Shown: piece by piece, positions 19,158 to 27,898 of the stretch
How positions within the stretch are numbered: position 1 is the stretch's first letter
How the letters are laid out: the number at the start of each line of letters is the position of its first letter
Source: Micavibrio sp. UBA6145
Lineage (GTDB): Bacteria > Pseudomonadota > Alphaproteobacteria > Micavibrionales > UBA1664
Length of the DNA stretch: 64,000 nt
Reading direction: 5' to 3'
Assembly (NCBI GenBank): GCA_002423205.1
Contig: DIUZ01000020.1
Coordinates: forward strand, 43,366-107,365
Made by a program: the position numbers and the translations under genes
Notes under the pieces: generated by a model
Databases searched by the model: none
What the model saw: the letters and a program-made list of their open reading frames with translations, nothing else
What the model was told of the DNA's origin: nothing

Positions 19158-19967
19158 ATGACCGACACCCCTATTGATCCGAAATCCGGTATCCAGTCCC
19201 TTCTCAACGTCATGGCGCGTTTGCGTAATCCTGACGGCGGTTGCCCGTGGGATCTTGAGCAGACGTTTGAAACCATCACGCCGTATACGATCGAAGAAGC
19301 CTATGAAGTGGCCGACGCGGTTGAGCGCGGTGACATGAAAGACTTCAAGGAAGAGCTTGGTGATCTGTTGCTCCAAGTCGTATTCCAAAGTCAGATCGCG
19401 AACGAACAAGGTATTTTTGATTTTGACGCGGTCGCGCGCGCCGAGGCCGACAAACTGGTCAGCCGCCATCCGCATGTATTTGGCGACCAGAGCGCCAAGG
19501 ATTCTGCGGCGGTCATGGATATCTGGAACGCGCAGAAGGACAAGGAAAAGAAAGACAAAACCACGCATCTGCTGGATGCAATCACACGCGGGCTCCCTGC
19601 CCTTATGCGTGCGCAGAAAATTCATCGCAAGGTGGCTAAAGTCGGGTTTGACTGGCCCAGGGTGGACGATGTTTTCGCCAAGCTGGACGAAGAAGTGGCG
19701 GAATTGCGTGAAGCGGCGGTGCAAGGTGATGCAAAACACATTGAGGAAGAGCTTGGGGACATCCTGTTTGTAAGCTGTGTACTGGCCGAACATCTGGGTG
19801 TGGACGCTGAAACGGCGCTGCGCTCAGCCAATAATAAATTTATACGTCGTTTCAATGGTGTAGAAGATCTTCTTAAGGCGAATTCTCAGGAATTGGGCAA
19901 GGCCAGCCTTGAAGACATGGATGCGCACTGGAATACCGTCAAAAAAGACGAAAAAAGCGCCGCATAA
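19158..19967 (+). CDS. mazG: Nucleoside triphosphate pyrophosphohydrolase MazG
   Basis: House-cleaning enzyme that hydrolyses NTPs and dNTPs to NMP and pyrophosphate. 269 residues with two tandem MazG domains. The N-terminal copy has CPWDLEQTFETI, EEAYEVADAV and KEELGDLLLQVVF (the metal-binding ExxE/ExxD pattern). The C-terminal copy has VDDVFAKLDEEVAELREA and EEELGDILF. Length and layout match proteobacterial MazG. It faces hflX tail to tail across 98 bases. Despite the name it is not a toxin-antitoxin component. Confidence 0.94.
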   Translation: MTDTPIDPKSGIQSLLNVMARLRNPDGGCPWDLEQTFETITPYTIEEAYEVADAVERGDMKDFKEELGDLLLQVVFQSQIANEQGIFDFDAVARAEADKLVSRHPHVFGDQSAKDSAAVMDIWNAQKDKEKKDKTTHLLDAITRGLPALMRAQKIHRKVAKVGFDWPRVDDVFAKLDEEVAELREAAVQGDAKHIEEELGDILFVSCVLAEHLGVDAETALRSANNKFIRRFNGVEDLLKANSQELGKASLEDMDAHWNTVKKDEKSAA

Positions 19968-20065
19968 AGGGTCATGATCCGCGGGTGCCCCTATCGCCCG
20001 CAAACCCGCCCCTCGCCTCGGTTTTGCGGCTTTTAGATATGCGTGAGGGGGGTAGTTTCCAGGCG

Positions 20066-21340
20066 TTAGCCTTCGGCCTTACGGCTGATGTTGAAACGGG
20101 CGTAATCGGCGTCCCCGAGCATCACTTTCAGGTACCGTATGGCACCGCGTGTCCGGTCGGATTTGATCTCGCCGTGGCGGTGCAGCCATGACAGCCATTT
20201 GCCGTCGCTGATGGGCAGCTTGATCGCGTATTCGGTACGGTCTTTATCCAGATAAGTCTTGATGTGATCCATCAGTTCTTCAAGCCCGGTGCCCTCAACG
20301 GCCGAGACAGCCACGCCCTTGGTGTTGCGACGCCATTCCTTGGCTTCCTTGGCGGGTAGACGATCGACCTTGTTGTAGACGTCCAGAATGTTTTCAGCGT
20401 CCGGATCGACGCCCAGCTGTTCCAAAATTTCCAGAACGTCGTTACGGCGCAGGACATGTTCGGGGTCGCTGATATCCTGCACGTGGAGGATGATTTCAGC
20501 CTGTGTCACCTGTTCCAGCGTGGCACGGAAAGCCGCAACAAGTTGGGTGGGCAGGTCGGTGATGAATCCGACTGTATCGGACAGGACAATCTTGCGGCCG
20601 CCCGGCAGCGTGATGGCGCGGGTGGTGGTATCCAGCGTGGCGAAGAGCATATCCTTCACCAGAACATCCGCCTTGGTCAGTTTGTTGAACAGGGTGGACT
20701 TGCCGGCGTTGGTGTAGCCGACGATGGCGACCAGCGGGAACGGCACCTTTTCACGCGCCTTACGTTGCAGGTCGCGGGTGTTGCGGACATGTTCGAGCTG
20801 CTTTTTGATCTGGGCAATTTTGTCGGCGATGATACGGCGATCCAGTTCGATCTGGGTTTCGCCGGGACCGCCGGTTTTTCCCGTGGCGCGTTGGCGTTCA
20901 AGGTGGGTCCATGAACGAACCAGGCGGGAGCGCTGATAGCTCAGTGACGCGAGTTCGACCTGAAGTTTACCTTCCTTGGTGACCGCCCTTGCCCCGAAAA
21001 TCTCAAGGATAAGACCGGTGCGGTCGACAACCTTGGCATTCCAGGCTTTTTCAAGGTTGCGTTGCTGAACGGGTGACAGCGTGCCGTTGACGATGACGAC
21101 GGTCGGTTTGTGTTCTTCAATCGCGATGGCGGCCTTGTCGACGCCGCCCTTTGAAATGAGCGTTGCCGGGCTCGGCGTGGCCACGTTTACGATCATGGCT
21201 TCCGCCACTTCCATTTCAATGGCAGCGGCAAGGCCTACGGCCTCTTCCAGTTGTGCTTCGGGGTCACGCGATGTGGTGCCCGCGCCTTTGAGCACTGGGT
21301 GGACGACGATGCACGTCAGTCCTGATTTTTTCTTACGCAT
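20066..21340 (-). CDS. hflX: GTPase HflX
   Basis: Ribosome-associated GTPase, 424 residues. The N-terminal HflX domain contains GTLSPVQQRNLEKAW and the glycine-rich GPGETQIELDRR. The G domain has GYTNAGKSTLFN (G1), DTVGFI (G3) and NKVD (G4), followed by a short C-terminal domain. It lies 26 bases downstream of hfq on the same strand, the classic hfq-hflX pair. Confidence 0.95.
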   Translation of the reverse strand: MRKKKSGLTCIVVHPVLKGAGTTSRDPEAQLEEAVGLAAAIEMEVAEAMIVNVATPSPATLISKGGVDKAAIAIEEHKPTVVIVNGTLSPVQQRNLEKAWNAKVVDRTGLILEIFGARAVTKEGKLQVELASLSYQRSRLVRSWTHLERQRATGKTGGPGETQIELDRRIIADKIAQIKKQLEHVRNTRDLQRKAREKVPFPLVAIVGYTNAGKSTLFNKLTKADVLVKDMLFATLDTTTRAITLPGGRKIVLSDTVGFITDLPTQLVAAFRATLEQVTQAEIILHVQDISDPEHVLRRNDVLEILEQLGVDPDAENILDVYNKVDRLPAKEAKEWRRNTKGVAVSAVEGTGLEELMDHIKTYLDKDRTEYAIKLPISDGKWLSWLHRHGEIKSDRTRGAIRYLKVMLGDADYARFNISRKAEG

Positions 21341-21366
21341 GGATTCGATCTAGGGCGTGCGGCTGT

Positions 21367-21633
21367 TTACGCAACGTCGCCTTCGGGATTGGTTGCTTCA
21401 TCATCGTGCAGCTTGATCGGGCCACCCGGCATGATGGTCGAAATGGCGTGCTTGTACACCAGCTGGGGGCTGGCGTCGCGGCGCAGGAGCATCGAGAAAT
21501 TATCAAACCAGGTAACGACGCCCTGCAATTTTACGCCGTTGACGAGGAAGATGGTGACGGGGACTTTCTGCTTACGCAGGGCGTTCAGAAAGACGTCCTG
21601 AACGTTTTGGCCTTTTTCGCTCATTTGTTTCAA
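21367..21633 (-). CDS. hfq: RNA chaperone Hfq
   Basis: Hexameric Sm-like RNA chaperone for small-RNA regulation. 88 residues with Sm1 (IFLVNGVKLQGVVTWFDNF) and Sm2 (YKHAISTIMP) and the N-terminal QDVFLNALRK. The tail is short and acidic, as in alphaproteobacterial Hfq. It precedes hflX in transcription. The upstream neighbour is a HAD phosphatase gene rather than the more usual ntrX or trkA. Confidence 0.96.
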   Translation of the reverse strand: MKQMSEKGQNVQDVFLNALRKQKVPVTIFLVNGVKLQGVVTWFDNFSMLLRRDASPQLVYKHAISTIMPGGPIKLHDDEATNPEGDVA

Positions 21634-21673
21634 ATCCTGATGTCGTTTTTATTATAATATTTTGCGTTTGGTT

Positions 21674-22330
21674 TTAGACCAGACCTTTTAGATAAGCAAG
21701 GCATTCCCTTGGATTTTTAAAGGTCATTGCGGGGGATAGCGCCTCAATTTCCGCTAAAGGGGTCATGGTTAGGTTCTCGACGAAGACCGATACGGCCCCT
21801 GCCCCATGGGCGGCCTGAATATCAATTTCCGTATCACCGACGTACCATGTGCCCGCCGGTTTAATGCCTAACGCGCCGAGGGCCTGAAGAATTCCATCCG
21901 GGGCCGGTTTGCCGGGACCGTTGATTTCATCCGCACCGACGATGACCTTGAAATAATGGTCCCAGCCGGCCTGCGTGACTTCCTTGCGCAGGAATTCGCC
22001 GCGCTTGTTGGATACCACACCCATGGGGATGTTCCGGCCTTTGATGTGGTCCATAAGGTCCGCCGTACCGTCGATGATAGTCATCATGCTCAGGTGGTTG
22101 GCGCGGACATGGTCCAGGTAGATTTTTTCGGCGTCCCGGGCGCGGTCACCGTACCATTTGGGGAAGATGTCTTTCATGGCCAGGCGAATGTTGCGGCGGG
22201 CATCGTCTTCGGTCCACAGAGTGTGACCAAGGGCGCGGCGGACTTCGTTATGCGCCTCGAATATCATGGGAAATGTGTCGACCAGCGTATTGTCCCAGTC
22301 GAACAGGATGGCGGAGGGAAGATTGCTCAT
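21674..22330 (-). CDS. HAD-family phosphatase (phosphoglycolate phosphatase-like)
   Basis: 218-residue haloacid-dehalogenase hydrolase. Motif I reads FDWDNTLVDT (nucleophile Asp and acid/base Asp), motif II is around GVVSNKRG, the motif III Lys is in GPGKPAPDG, and motif IV is VGDTEIDIQAA. A helical cap follows motif I, as in Gph-type enzymes. The substrate is not fixed by sequence. The start overlaps the ntrX stop by four bases, placing it in an ntrY-ntrX-HAD-hfq-hflX run. Confidence 0.85.
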   Translation of the reverse strand: MSNLPSAILFDWDNTLVDTFPMIFEAHNEVRRALGHTLWTEDDARRNIRLAMKDIFPKWYGDRARDAEKIYLDHVRANHLSMMTIIDGTADLMDHIKGRNIPMGVVSNKRGEFLRKEVTQAGWDHYFKVIVGADEINGPGKPAPDGILQALGALGIKPAGTWYVGDTEIDIQAAHGAGAVSVFVENLTMTPLAEIEALSPAMTFKNPRECLAYLKGLV

Positions 22331-23574
22331 GACGCCATGCGCTCTGCGCCCTCGCCGTCTTTCAGGGATTTAAGCTTGCGGTGCAGGGCAGTGCGGTCCA
22401 TGCCGGCGAAGGATGCAACCTGGCTGACATTGCCGTCGAAACGTTCCATGAGGTGTTCAAAATACCAGCGTTCAAAGCTTTCGCGCGCGGTACGCAGGTC
22501 GGTTGCCAGCCAGTCGGATGGTACAGGCGTGCCCTGGTTCTGGTTTGCGCTGGCTTCACTGGCCAGATGATGGGTTTTTAGTTCGTGCGTGTTTTCCAGC
22601 GCCATGCGTACGGCGGCCATGGCCATCAGGGCGCGGAGTTCGGCCACGTGTCCGGGCCAGTTGCGATGGCGCAGATTTGTCAGCGCTTCGTCCCCGACCG
22701 TGTAGCCGTCGCCGAGAATGCTTAAGGCCAGTTCGCCGATATCGCCGCGGCGTTCTTCAAGCGGCGGCAGGATGATGGATGCCACCGCCAGGCGTTCAAA
22801 CAGGTCGGGCATGACTTTGGCGTTTGGTGTGGATGTCGCCATGATGCGGGCATCAAGTTTTGCGTTTAGCCGCGCGAGCACAAAGGCCTGCATCTCGGCG
22901 GGCATCAGGTGGACATCCTGTAGCACAAGCGTACCCTCACCCGCGCGGGTAAAGGCGTCATTGAGGGTGTTGGTATCCAGCCCGGCGCAGCTTACCGAGA
23001 TAAACGGTTTGGCAGAGCGCGGCGATTCCTGATGCATCCAGCGGGCCAGATGCGTGCGACCGGCACCCCACGGGCCGGTGATGAGAATGCGTGCTTCGCC
23101 GCTGGCGGCCTTGAGCGCCGCCTTTTGCACAGTCTGCATTTCCGGGGATATGGTGACCAGATGCGCGCCGCCTGCCGGTGCGTTGCGGCGCAGTGAACCG
23201 GATTCAAGGGCGCGGCGCACCAGATTGAGCAGACGATCGGTATTGAAGGGCTTTTCGATGAAATCATAGGCCCCAAGTTTGATCGCCTTGACCGCCATTT
23301 CAATATTGCCGTGACCTGAGATCATGAGCACGGGCAGCGTGCGCGATTTCTTTTTCAGATCGGCCAGAATTTCCATGCCGTCACGGTCGGAATTTTCGAG
23401 CCAGATATCCAGGATAACAAGATCGGGCATGCCATGCGCGGTGATTTCAGCGAAAGCAGCTTCGGAATGCGGTGCTTCGGCCACGGTGTAGCCTTCGTCG
23501 CCCAGAATTTCGCTGAGCAGAAAACGGATGTCTTTTTCATCGTCAACGATGAGGATTTTACCCTTGCTTGTCAT
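22327..23574 (-). CDS. ntrX: NtrX-type response regulator with a degenerate AAA+ domain
   Basis: 415 residues. The receiver domain has DDEKD and phospho-acceptor Asp56 in VILDIW, and ends in IEKPF. The central region aligns with sigma-54 activator ATPases but is damaged: Walker A reads GPWGAGRTH (167-175), with Arg where Lys is expected; Walker B reads LVLQDV with the Asp lost; and no GAFTGA loop is present. The C-terminus has an FIS-type helix-turn-helix (GNVSQVASFAGMDRTALHRKL). It likely acts as a phospho-dependent DNA-binding regulator without sigma-54 remodelling. It overlaps ntrY by four bases, so NtrY is the likely kinase. Confidence 0.85.
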   Translation of the reverse strand: MTSKGKILIVDDEKDIRFLLSEILGDEGYTVAEAPHSEAAFAEITAHGMPDLVILDIWLENSDRDGMEILADLKKKSRTLPVLMISGHGNIEMAVKAIKLGAYDFIEKPFNTDRLLNLVRRALESGSLRRNAPAGGAHLVTISPEMQTVQKAALKAASGEARILITGPWGAGRTHLARWMHQESPRSAKPFISVSCAGLDTNTLNDAFTRAGEGTLVLQDVHLMPAEMQAFVLARLNAKLDARIMATSTPNAKVMPDLFERLAVASIILPPLEERRGDIGELALSILGDGYTVGDEALTNLRHRNWPGHVAELRALMAMAAVRMALENTHELKTHHLASEASANQNQGTPVPSDWLATDLRTARESFERWYFEHLMERFDGNVSQVASFAGMDRTALHRKLKSLKDGEGAERMAS

Positions 23575-25775
23575 GCCTGTCCTTCCGGAATAAAGAGCCA
23601 GAAATGCGCGCCGTCGTATCCAGGCGGTGCCGGTACCGGGTCTTCCATGACGATGCGGCCGTCATGGTCTTCGATAATTTTTTTAACGATGGCAAGGCCC
23701 AGCCCTGTCCCCTTTGCCTTGGTCGTCACATAGGGCTCAAGCACCGCATGTCTACGGTTTGCCGGAATGCCGGGACCGGAATCGAGTACGCCCAGCCATA
23801 TACCGTTATCCTGGCGATCCAGTATCAGCGCGATTTTTTTGACGGGCTGGTCAGCGACGGCGTCGACGGCGTTCTGAACCAGGTTTGTCAGTGCCTGCCG
23901 GATCTGCTGCTGGTCCGCGCGTAATGTCCACGGTCCTTCCGACTGGATAAGGTCAAATCTGACAGATGCGTTGGCGGATGACTGAAGGATGGACACCTCG
24001 CTTACCAGTGCGGCTATATCAACCGGAGCCATGACGGGGTCGGGCATTTTTGCAAAATCTGCGAACGCATTCACCATTGTTTTGATGTCATCGACATGAC
24101 GCACGATGGTGTCGGTGCATTTTTCCAGTATTTCGCGTTCTGCCGGATCGGTCAGGTGATCGAGGAATTTACGTTTGATCCGTTCGGCCGATAGCTGGAT
24201 GGGGGTCAGCGGGTTTTTGATTTCATGCGCGATGCGGCGGGCGACATCCGCCCATGCGGCGGATTTTTGTGCCGCGGCAAGATCGGTGATGTCGTCGAAT
24301 GCCAGAATGGTGCCGTGACCGGTTTCGCCAACCAGTTCGGTGGATGCACGGACAAGGAAACTGCGCGGGGCGCCGTCGCGGCGCATGGCGGATACTTCAT
24401 GTTCGCGCGATGCACCCAGTTCAGCGCCCGGCAGCACGTCGGAAAGTTTTTGGCCGATCAGTTTTTCGTTGGATGTGCCCAGAAGTTTACCAGCGGCGGG
24501 ATTAGCCAGCGTGATGATGCCGTCTTCGTCCATGCCCATGATACCGGTGGATACACCGCCCAGAACCGTTTCGGTGAAACGGCGGCGGTAATCAAGGGTC
24601 TTGTTAGCTTCGATCAGCTCGTTACGTTGCCGTTCTATTTCCGTGGTCATGCGGTTGAACGCGCGGCCCAGCATGACGAATTCCTGCAGGCCCTTGGTTT
24701 CGCCGACGCGTGCGGTCATGTCACCGGCGCGCAGCCGTTCGGATGCGGTGATAACCGCGCTGATCGGGTCGACCATGCGTCGGGCCAGTGCCAGACCGAA
24801 CCAGACGGCAATCGCCATCAGCAACAGGACAACGATCACGTAGAGCACCGTGATCGTGAACTGAATACGGCCGGATTTGCTGGCCATTTCCTGATACTGG
24901 GTGACGGCGGCCTTGGTGGTGTCAAGGTGTGTGATCACCTGCGGGTCGACGCTTCTGCCTACGTAGAGATATGTTTCCTCACCAAATCCGCGCAGGCGGA
25001 CGAGTGCGCGAATGCGGCTGTCATCTTCGGCGGTGGCGACCGCCACATTACCCGCCCGGGCCTGATCGGTCAGGGCATCCGGGATGGGGTCGAAGATCAT
25101 GCTCAGTGCGATGCCGCTTTGCGCCAGAACGTGGTGGTCTTGATCAAAAATGACGGCTTCGGCAAAATTGCGCAGGAAGCTTTGGGTTGAGACCATTTTC
25201 TCAAGCGCCTTGGGGTTGATGCTGAGCGCATAGGCATCGCGGTCAAGGTCGGCGGCCATGGCGGTAATGTCCGCGCGGATCACCTGCTGGTGCTCGTTCA
25301 GATAGGCCTGTGCGACAGCGAGCGATTCATTGACGGCCGTGCGCACGCGCGTGTCGAACCAGCCATGAAGACCGTAATAAAACAGACCGACGGAAAACAC
25401 TGTCGTCAAAATGGCGGGAATGGCGACCAGAAGTGAAAATAGCCCGACAAGGCGAACCTGAAGGGCGGAGCCCGCGACGCCGCGGCGGCTGCCGGTCCAC
25501 AGGGCAACAACACGCCGCGCAATGGCGACAACAAGCGCCAGCAGAACCACGAGGTCAATGTTGAGCAGCAGGATCAGTTTATTGGTGTCACCCGACAAGG
25601 GTGAATGCGCCGTCATGGCCGTGTAGGTCAGCCCCCCCATAACGACCGCCAGAATGACCAGAAGCAATGTCAGTGGGTTGCCTAGAGCATGGCGTTCCGT
25701 CCAGGCAGCAAAAAGGGCCGCCCGGCGCAAAAGCAGGCGGCGCATATCAACGGCTGTGGTGGTGCTTGTGCTCAT
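23571..25775 (-). CDS. ntrY: NtrY-type membrane sensor histidine kinase
   Basis: 734 residues. The N-terminal half has several membrane segments (about 35-55, 67-87, 108-130 and 305-327) with a periplasmic sensing region of about 175 residues between the last two. A HAMP domain follows (ARRMVDPI...), then a PAS domain (GIMGMDEDGIITLANPAA). The kinase core has the H-box HEIKNPLTPIQLSAERIKR, an N-box (LVQNAVDAV), G1 (LDSGPGIP) and TTKAKGTGLGLAIVKKI. Architecture matches NtrY. It forms a two-component pair with ntrX. It diverges from ispDF; the dusB-ntrB-ntrC genes often found upstream of ntrY are absent. Confidence 0.92.
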   Translation of the reverse strand: MSTSTTTAVDMRRLLLRRAALFAAWTERHALGNPLTLLLVILAVVMGGLTYTAMTAHSPLSGDTNKLILLLNIDLVVLLALVVAIARRVVALWTGSRRGVAGSALQVRLVGLFSLLVAIPAILTTVFSVGLFYYGLHGWFDTRVRTAVNESLAVAQAYLNEHQQVIRADITAMAADLDRDAYALSINPKALEKMVSTQSFLRNFAEAVIFDQDHHVLAQSGIALSMIFDPIPDALTDQARAGNVAVATAEDDSRIRALVRLRGFGEETYLYVGRSVDPQVITHLDTTKAAVTQYQEMASKSGRIQFTITVLYVIVVLLLMAIAVWFGLALARRMVDPISAVITASERLRAGDMTARVGETKGLQEFVMLGRAFNRMTTEIERQRNELIEANKTLDYRRRFTETVLGGVSTGIMGMDEDGIITLANPAAGKLLGTSNEKLIGQKLSDVLPGAELGASREHEVSAMRRDGAPRSFLVRASTELVGETGHGTILAFDDITDLAAAQKSAAWADVARRIAHEIKNPLTPIQLSAERIKRKFLDHLTDPAEREILEKCTDTIVRHVDDIKTMVNAFADFAKMPDPVMAPVDIAALVSEVSILQSSANASVRFDLIQSEGPWTLRADQQQIRQALTNLVQNAVDAVADQPVKKIALILDRQDNGIWLGVLDSGPGIPANRRHAVLEPYVTTKAKGTGLGLAIVKKIIEDHDGRIVMEDPVPAPPGYDGAHFWLFIPEGQA

Positions 25776-25830
25776 GGTATCGGGAGGTTATGTTTAGCGC
25801 GATTTGAACGAAAAAACAAAGGATTGCGTG

Positions 25831-26964
25831 GTGTCGAGCTGGGGCACAATCATCGTGGCCGGGGGTAGCGGGACGCGCTTTGGCGGCGGGGTCCCGAAGC
25901 AATACGCCACCCTTGCCGGTCGCCCGGTGGTGGCCTGGTGCCTTGAAACCCTTGCAAATCAACAGCCTGCGGTCCTTGTGGTCGATCCGGCCCATGAAAA
26001 ACTGTATGCCCCGGTCCTGAAAGCCTACCCCCATATCCGGATTATTCCCGGTGGCAAGACAAGGCGCGAAAGCGTCATGGCGGGTCTTTCGGCCTTCAAT
26101 GACAACCCGCCCCAATACATTCTTATCCATGATGCGGCCCGCCCGCTGGTGCCGCTGGCCTGTGTTGAGCAGTTGAAAAAGACGGTTGAGGCGGGTGCGG
26201 CATCGGCCACGCTGGCGGTACCGGTTGCTGACACGCTGATGCGCGGGACCGAAGTTGTGGACCGTAACGGCGTTCAGGCCATCCAGACGCCGCAGGCTTT
26301 CGATTATGCGATTTTGAAAGATGCGCATGCGAGCGCGACCAGGGAATATACCGACGATACGTCACTGGTGTTTGGCGAGCGTGGCATTGCCACGCAATTC
26401 GTCCCGGGATGCCCCGATAATTTTAAAATCACGACACGGGATGAGCTGGCCTGGGCAGAAAAAATGATCTATGCGGCTTATGCCGATACCCGCACCGGGC
26501 TTGGCTTTGATATTCATACCTTCGGTCCCGGCGATAAGGTGCGCCTGTTTGGCGTTGATATCCCGTCCTCCAAATCGCTGATTGGTCATTCGGATGCCGA
26601 TGCGGGTTTGCATGCGATTGCCGATGCCATTCTTGGCACCATTGGCGCGGGGGATATCGGCGTATTGTTTCCGCCGTCCGATCCGCAGTGTAAGGGTATG
26701 GACAGTGCGGTGATCGTTGAAAAGGCGCTGGCACTGCTGCACGCCAAAGGCGGCATTCTTGCACATGCGGATATCATGCTGATGAGCGAGTTTCCGCGTA
26801 TCGGCCCGCACCGCGATCAAATCATTGCGCGACTTTGTGACATCTTGCATCTGCCGGCGGATGCGATTGGACTAAAGGCGACAACAACCGAAAAACTGGG
26901 TGCGATCGGGCGCGGCGAAGGACTGGCCGTGCAGGCGATTGTCACCGTAAGGATCAAACGATGA
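25831..26964 (+). CDS. ispDF: Bifunctional IspD/IspF of the MEP isoprenoid pathway
   Basis: Fused 2-C-methyl-D-erythritol 4-phosphate cytidylyltransferase (N-terminal, about residues 1-215) and 2,4-cyclodiphosphate synthase (C-terminal, about 218-375), a fusion known from alphaproteobacteria. IspD motifs are IVAGGSGTRFGGGVPKQY and HDAARPLV; IspF motifs are RTGLGFDIHTF, GHSDADAGLHAIADA and the C-terminal KATTTEKLGAIGRGEG. The GTG at 25831 is chosen because AGGA ends seven bases upstream; the GTG at 25828 or the TTG at 25804 are alternatives. It overlaps pgpA by four bases. Confidence 0.93.
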   Translation: MSSWGTIIVAGGSGTRFGGGVPKQYATLAGRPVVAWCLETLANQQPAVLVVDPAHEKLYAPVLKAYPHIRIIPGGKTRRESVMAGLSAFNDNPPQYILIHDAARPLVPLACVEQLKKTVEAGAASATLAVPVADTLMRGTEVVDRNGVQAIQTPQAFDYAILKDAHASATREYTDDTSLVFGERGIATQFVPGCPDNFKITTRDELAWAEKMIYAAYADTRTGLGFDIHTFGPGDKVRLFGVDIPSSKSLIGHSDADAGLHAIADAILGTIGAGDIGVLFPPSDPQCKGMDSAVIVEKALALLHAKGGILAHADIMLMSEFPRIGPHRDQIIARLCDILHLPADAIGLKATTTEKLGAIGRGEGLAVQAIVTVRIKR

Positions 26965-27440
26965 AGCTAGATTACAAACCCCTGCCAGCAGGTCTTTCCA
27001 TGAAAAATCCGGCGACGCTGATTGCGACCGGTTTTGGTTCTGGCCGTATGTATCCGATGCCCGGTACGTGGGGGTCGATGGCTGCATGGATTGTTGCCTT
27101 CGTGGTATCCAAACCGGTTTTGATTTTTGCTTTCATACTGGCATGTATCGGCGGCTTATGGGCTGCAAAGCATTTCGAAGATCAAAGTCATAGCCATGAC
27201 AGCAATATGATCGTGATTGATGAATGGGCTGGCATGTGGCTGGCCATGCTTTTTGCCTCGTTTCTGGATCAGGCCATTCTGGCATTTGTACTTTTCCGCG
27301 CACTCGACATCATGAAGCCGGGCCTTATTGGATGGCTGGATAAAAATGTCAGCGGCGCTTGGGGCGTGATGGCCGACGACCTTGCCGCTGGTCTGGCCGC
27401 GGGCATCATTGTGTATGGGTATGGTTTATGGATGTATTGA
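26961..27440 (+). CDS. pgpA: Phosphatidylglycerophosphatase A
   Basis: Inner-membrane enzyme that dephosphorylates phosphatidylglycerophosphate to phosphatidylglycerol. 159 residues with GTWGSMAAW, the metal-site region IDEWAGMW, RALDIMKPGLIGWLD and ADDLAAGLAAGI, and about three membrane segments. It overlaps ispDF upstream by four bases and cinA downstream by 13, so the run is translated together. Confidence 0.93.
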   Translation: MKLDYKPLPAGLSMKNPATLIATGFGSGRMYPMPGTWGSMAAWIVAFVVSKPVLIFAFILACIGGLWAAKHFEDQSHSHDSNMIVIDEWAGMWLAMLFASFLDQAILAFVLFRALDIMKPGLIGWLDKNVSGAWGVMADDLAAGLAAGIIVYGYGLWMY

Positions 27441-27898
27441 TTTTAAAGATTTTTGAAAAACTACAGGCCCGCAACTGGATGATTGCCACGGCGGAATCCT
27501 GCACGGGTGGGATGATTGCATCAAAACTGACGGCTGTTCCGGGCAGTTCGCTTTATCTTGACCGCGGGTTCGTGACTTATTCCAATCAGGCCAAGATGGA
27601 TATGCTGTCGGTACCAAGCGCACTGATTGATGAATATGGTGCCGTATCGGCGCAGGTGGCCGAAGCCATGGCACAGGGCGCATTGAAGGCCAGCAGCGCC
27701 AAGATCACAGTGTCGGTCACCGGTATCGCCGGTCCGGGCGGCGGGTCTGACAAGAAGCCTGTCGGCCTTGTTTATATCGGCATTTCAACGTGGGATTCCT
27801 CCCTTACATTCAAACATGTTTTCGAAGGTGACCGCGATGCCGTGCGCGCGCAGGCGACGCAGGCCGCACTCAACCATGTACTTGAGGCTTTGATTTGA
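27428..27898 (+). CDS. CinA C-terminal family protein (NMN amidohydrolase, PncC type)
   Basis: 156 residues equal to the stand-alone C-terminal domain of CinA, which in characterised members deamidates nicotinamide mononucleotide in pyridine-nucleotide salvage. Family motifs are ATAESCTGGMIASKLT, GSSLYLDRGFVTYSN and VTGIAGPGGGSDKKPVGLVYIG. The ATG at 27428 (MDVLILKIFEKL) overlaps the pgpA end; longer readings would run back through pgpA. The following glycosyltransferase starts inside its stop codon (TGATG). Confidence 0.92.
   Translation: MDVLILKIFEKLQARNWMIATAESCTGGMIASKLTAVPGSSLYLDRGFVTYSNQAKMDMLSVPSALIDEYGAVSAQVAEAMAQGALKASSAKITVSVTGIAGPGGGSDKKPVGLVYIGISTWDSSLTFKHVFEGDRDAVRAQATQAALNHVLEALI

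Noticed and set aside
19158..19967. MazG as a toxin-antitoxin element
   Set aside because: It is the two-domain NTP pyrophosphohydrolase in its usual hflX neighbourhood; no mazE/mazF-like genes are nearby.
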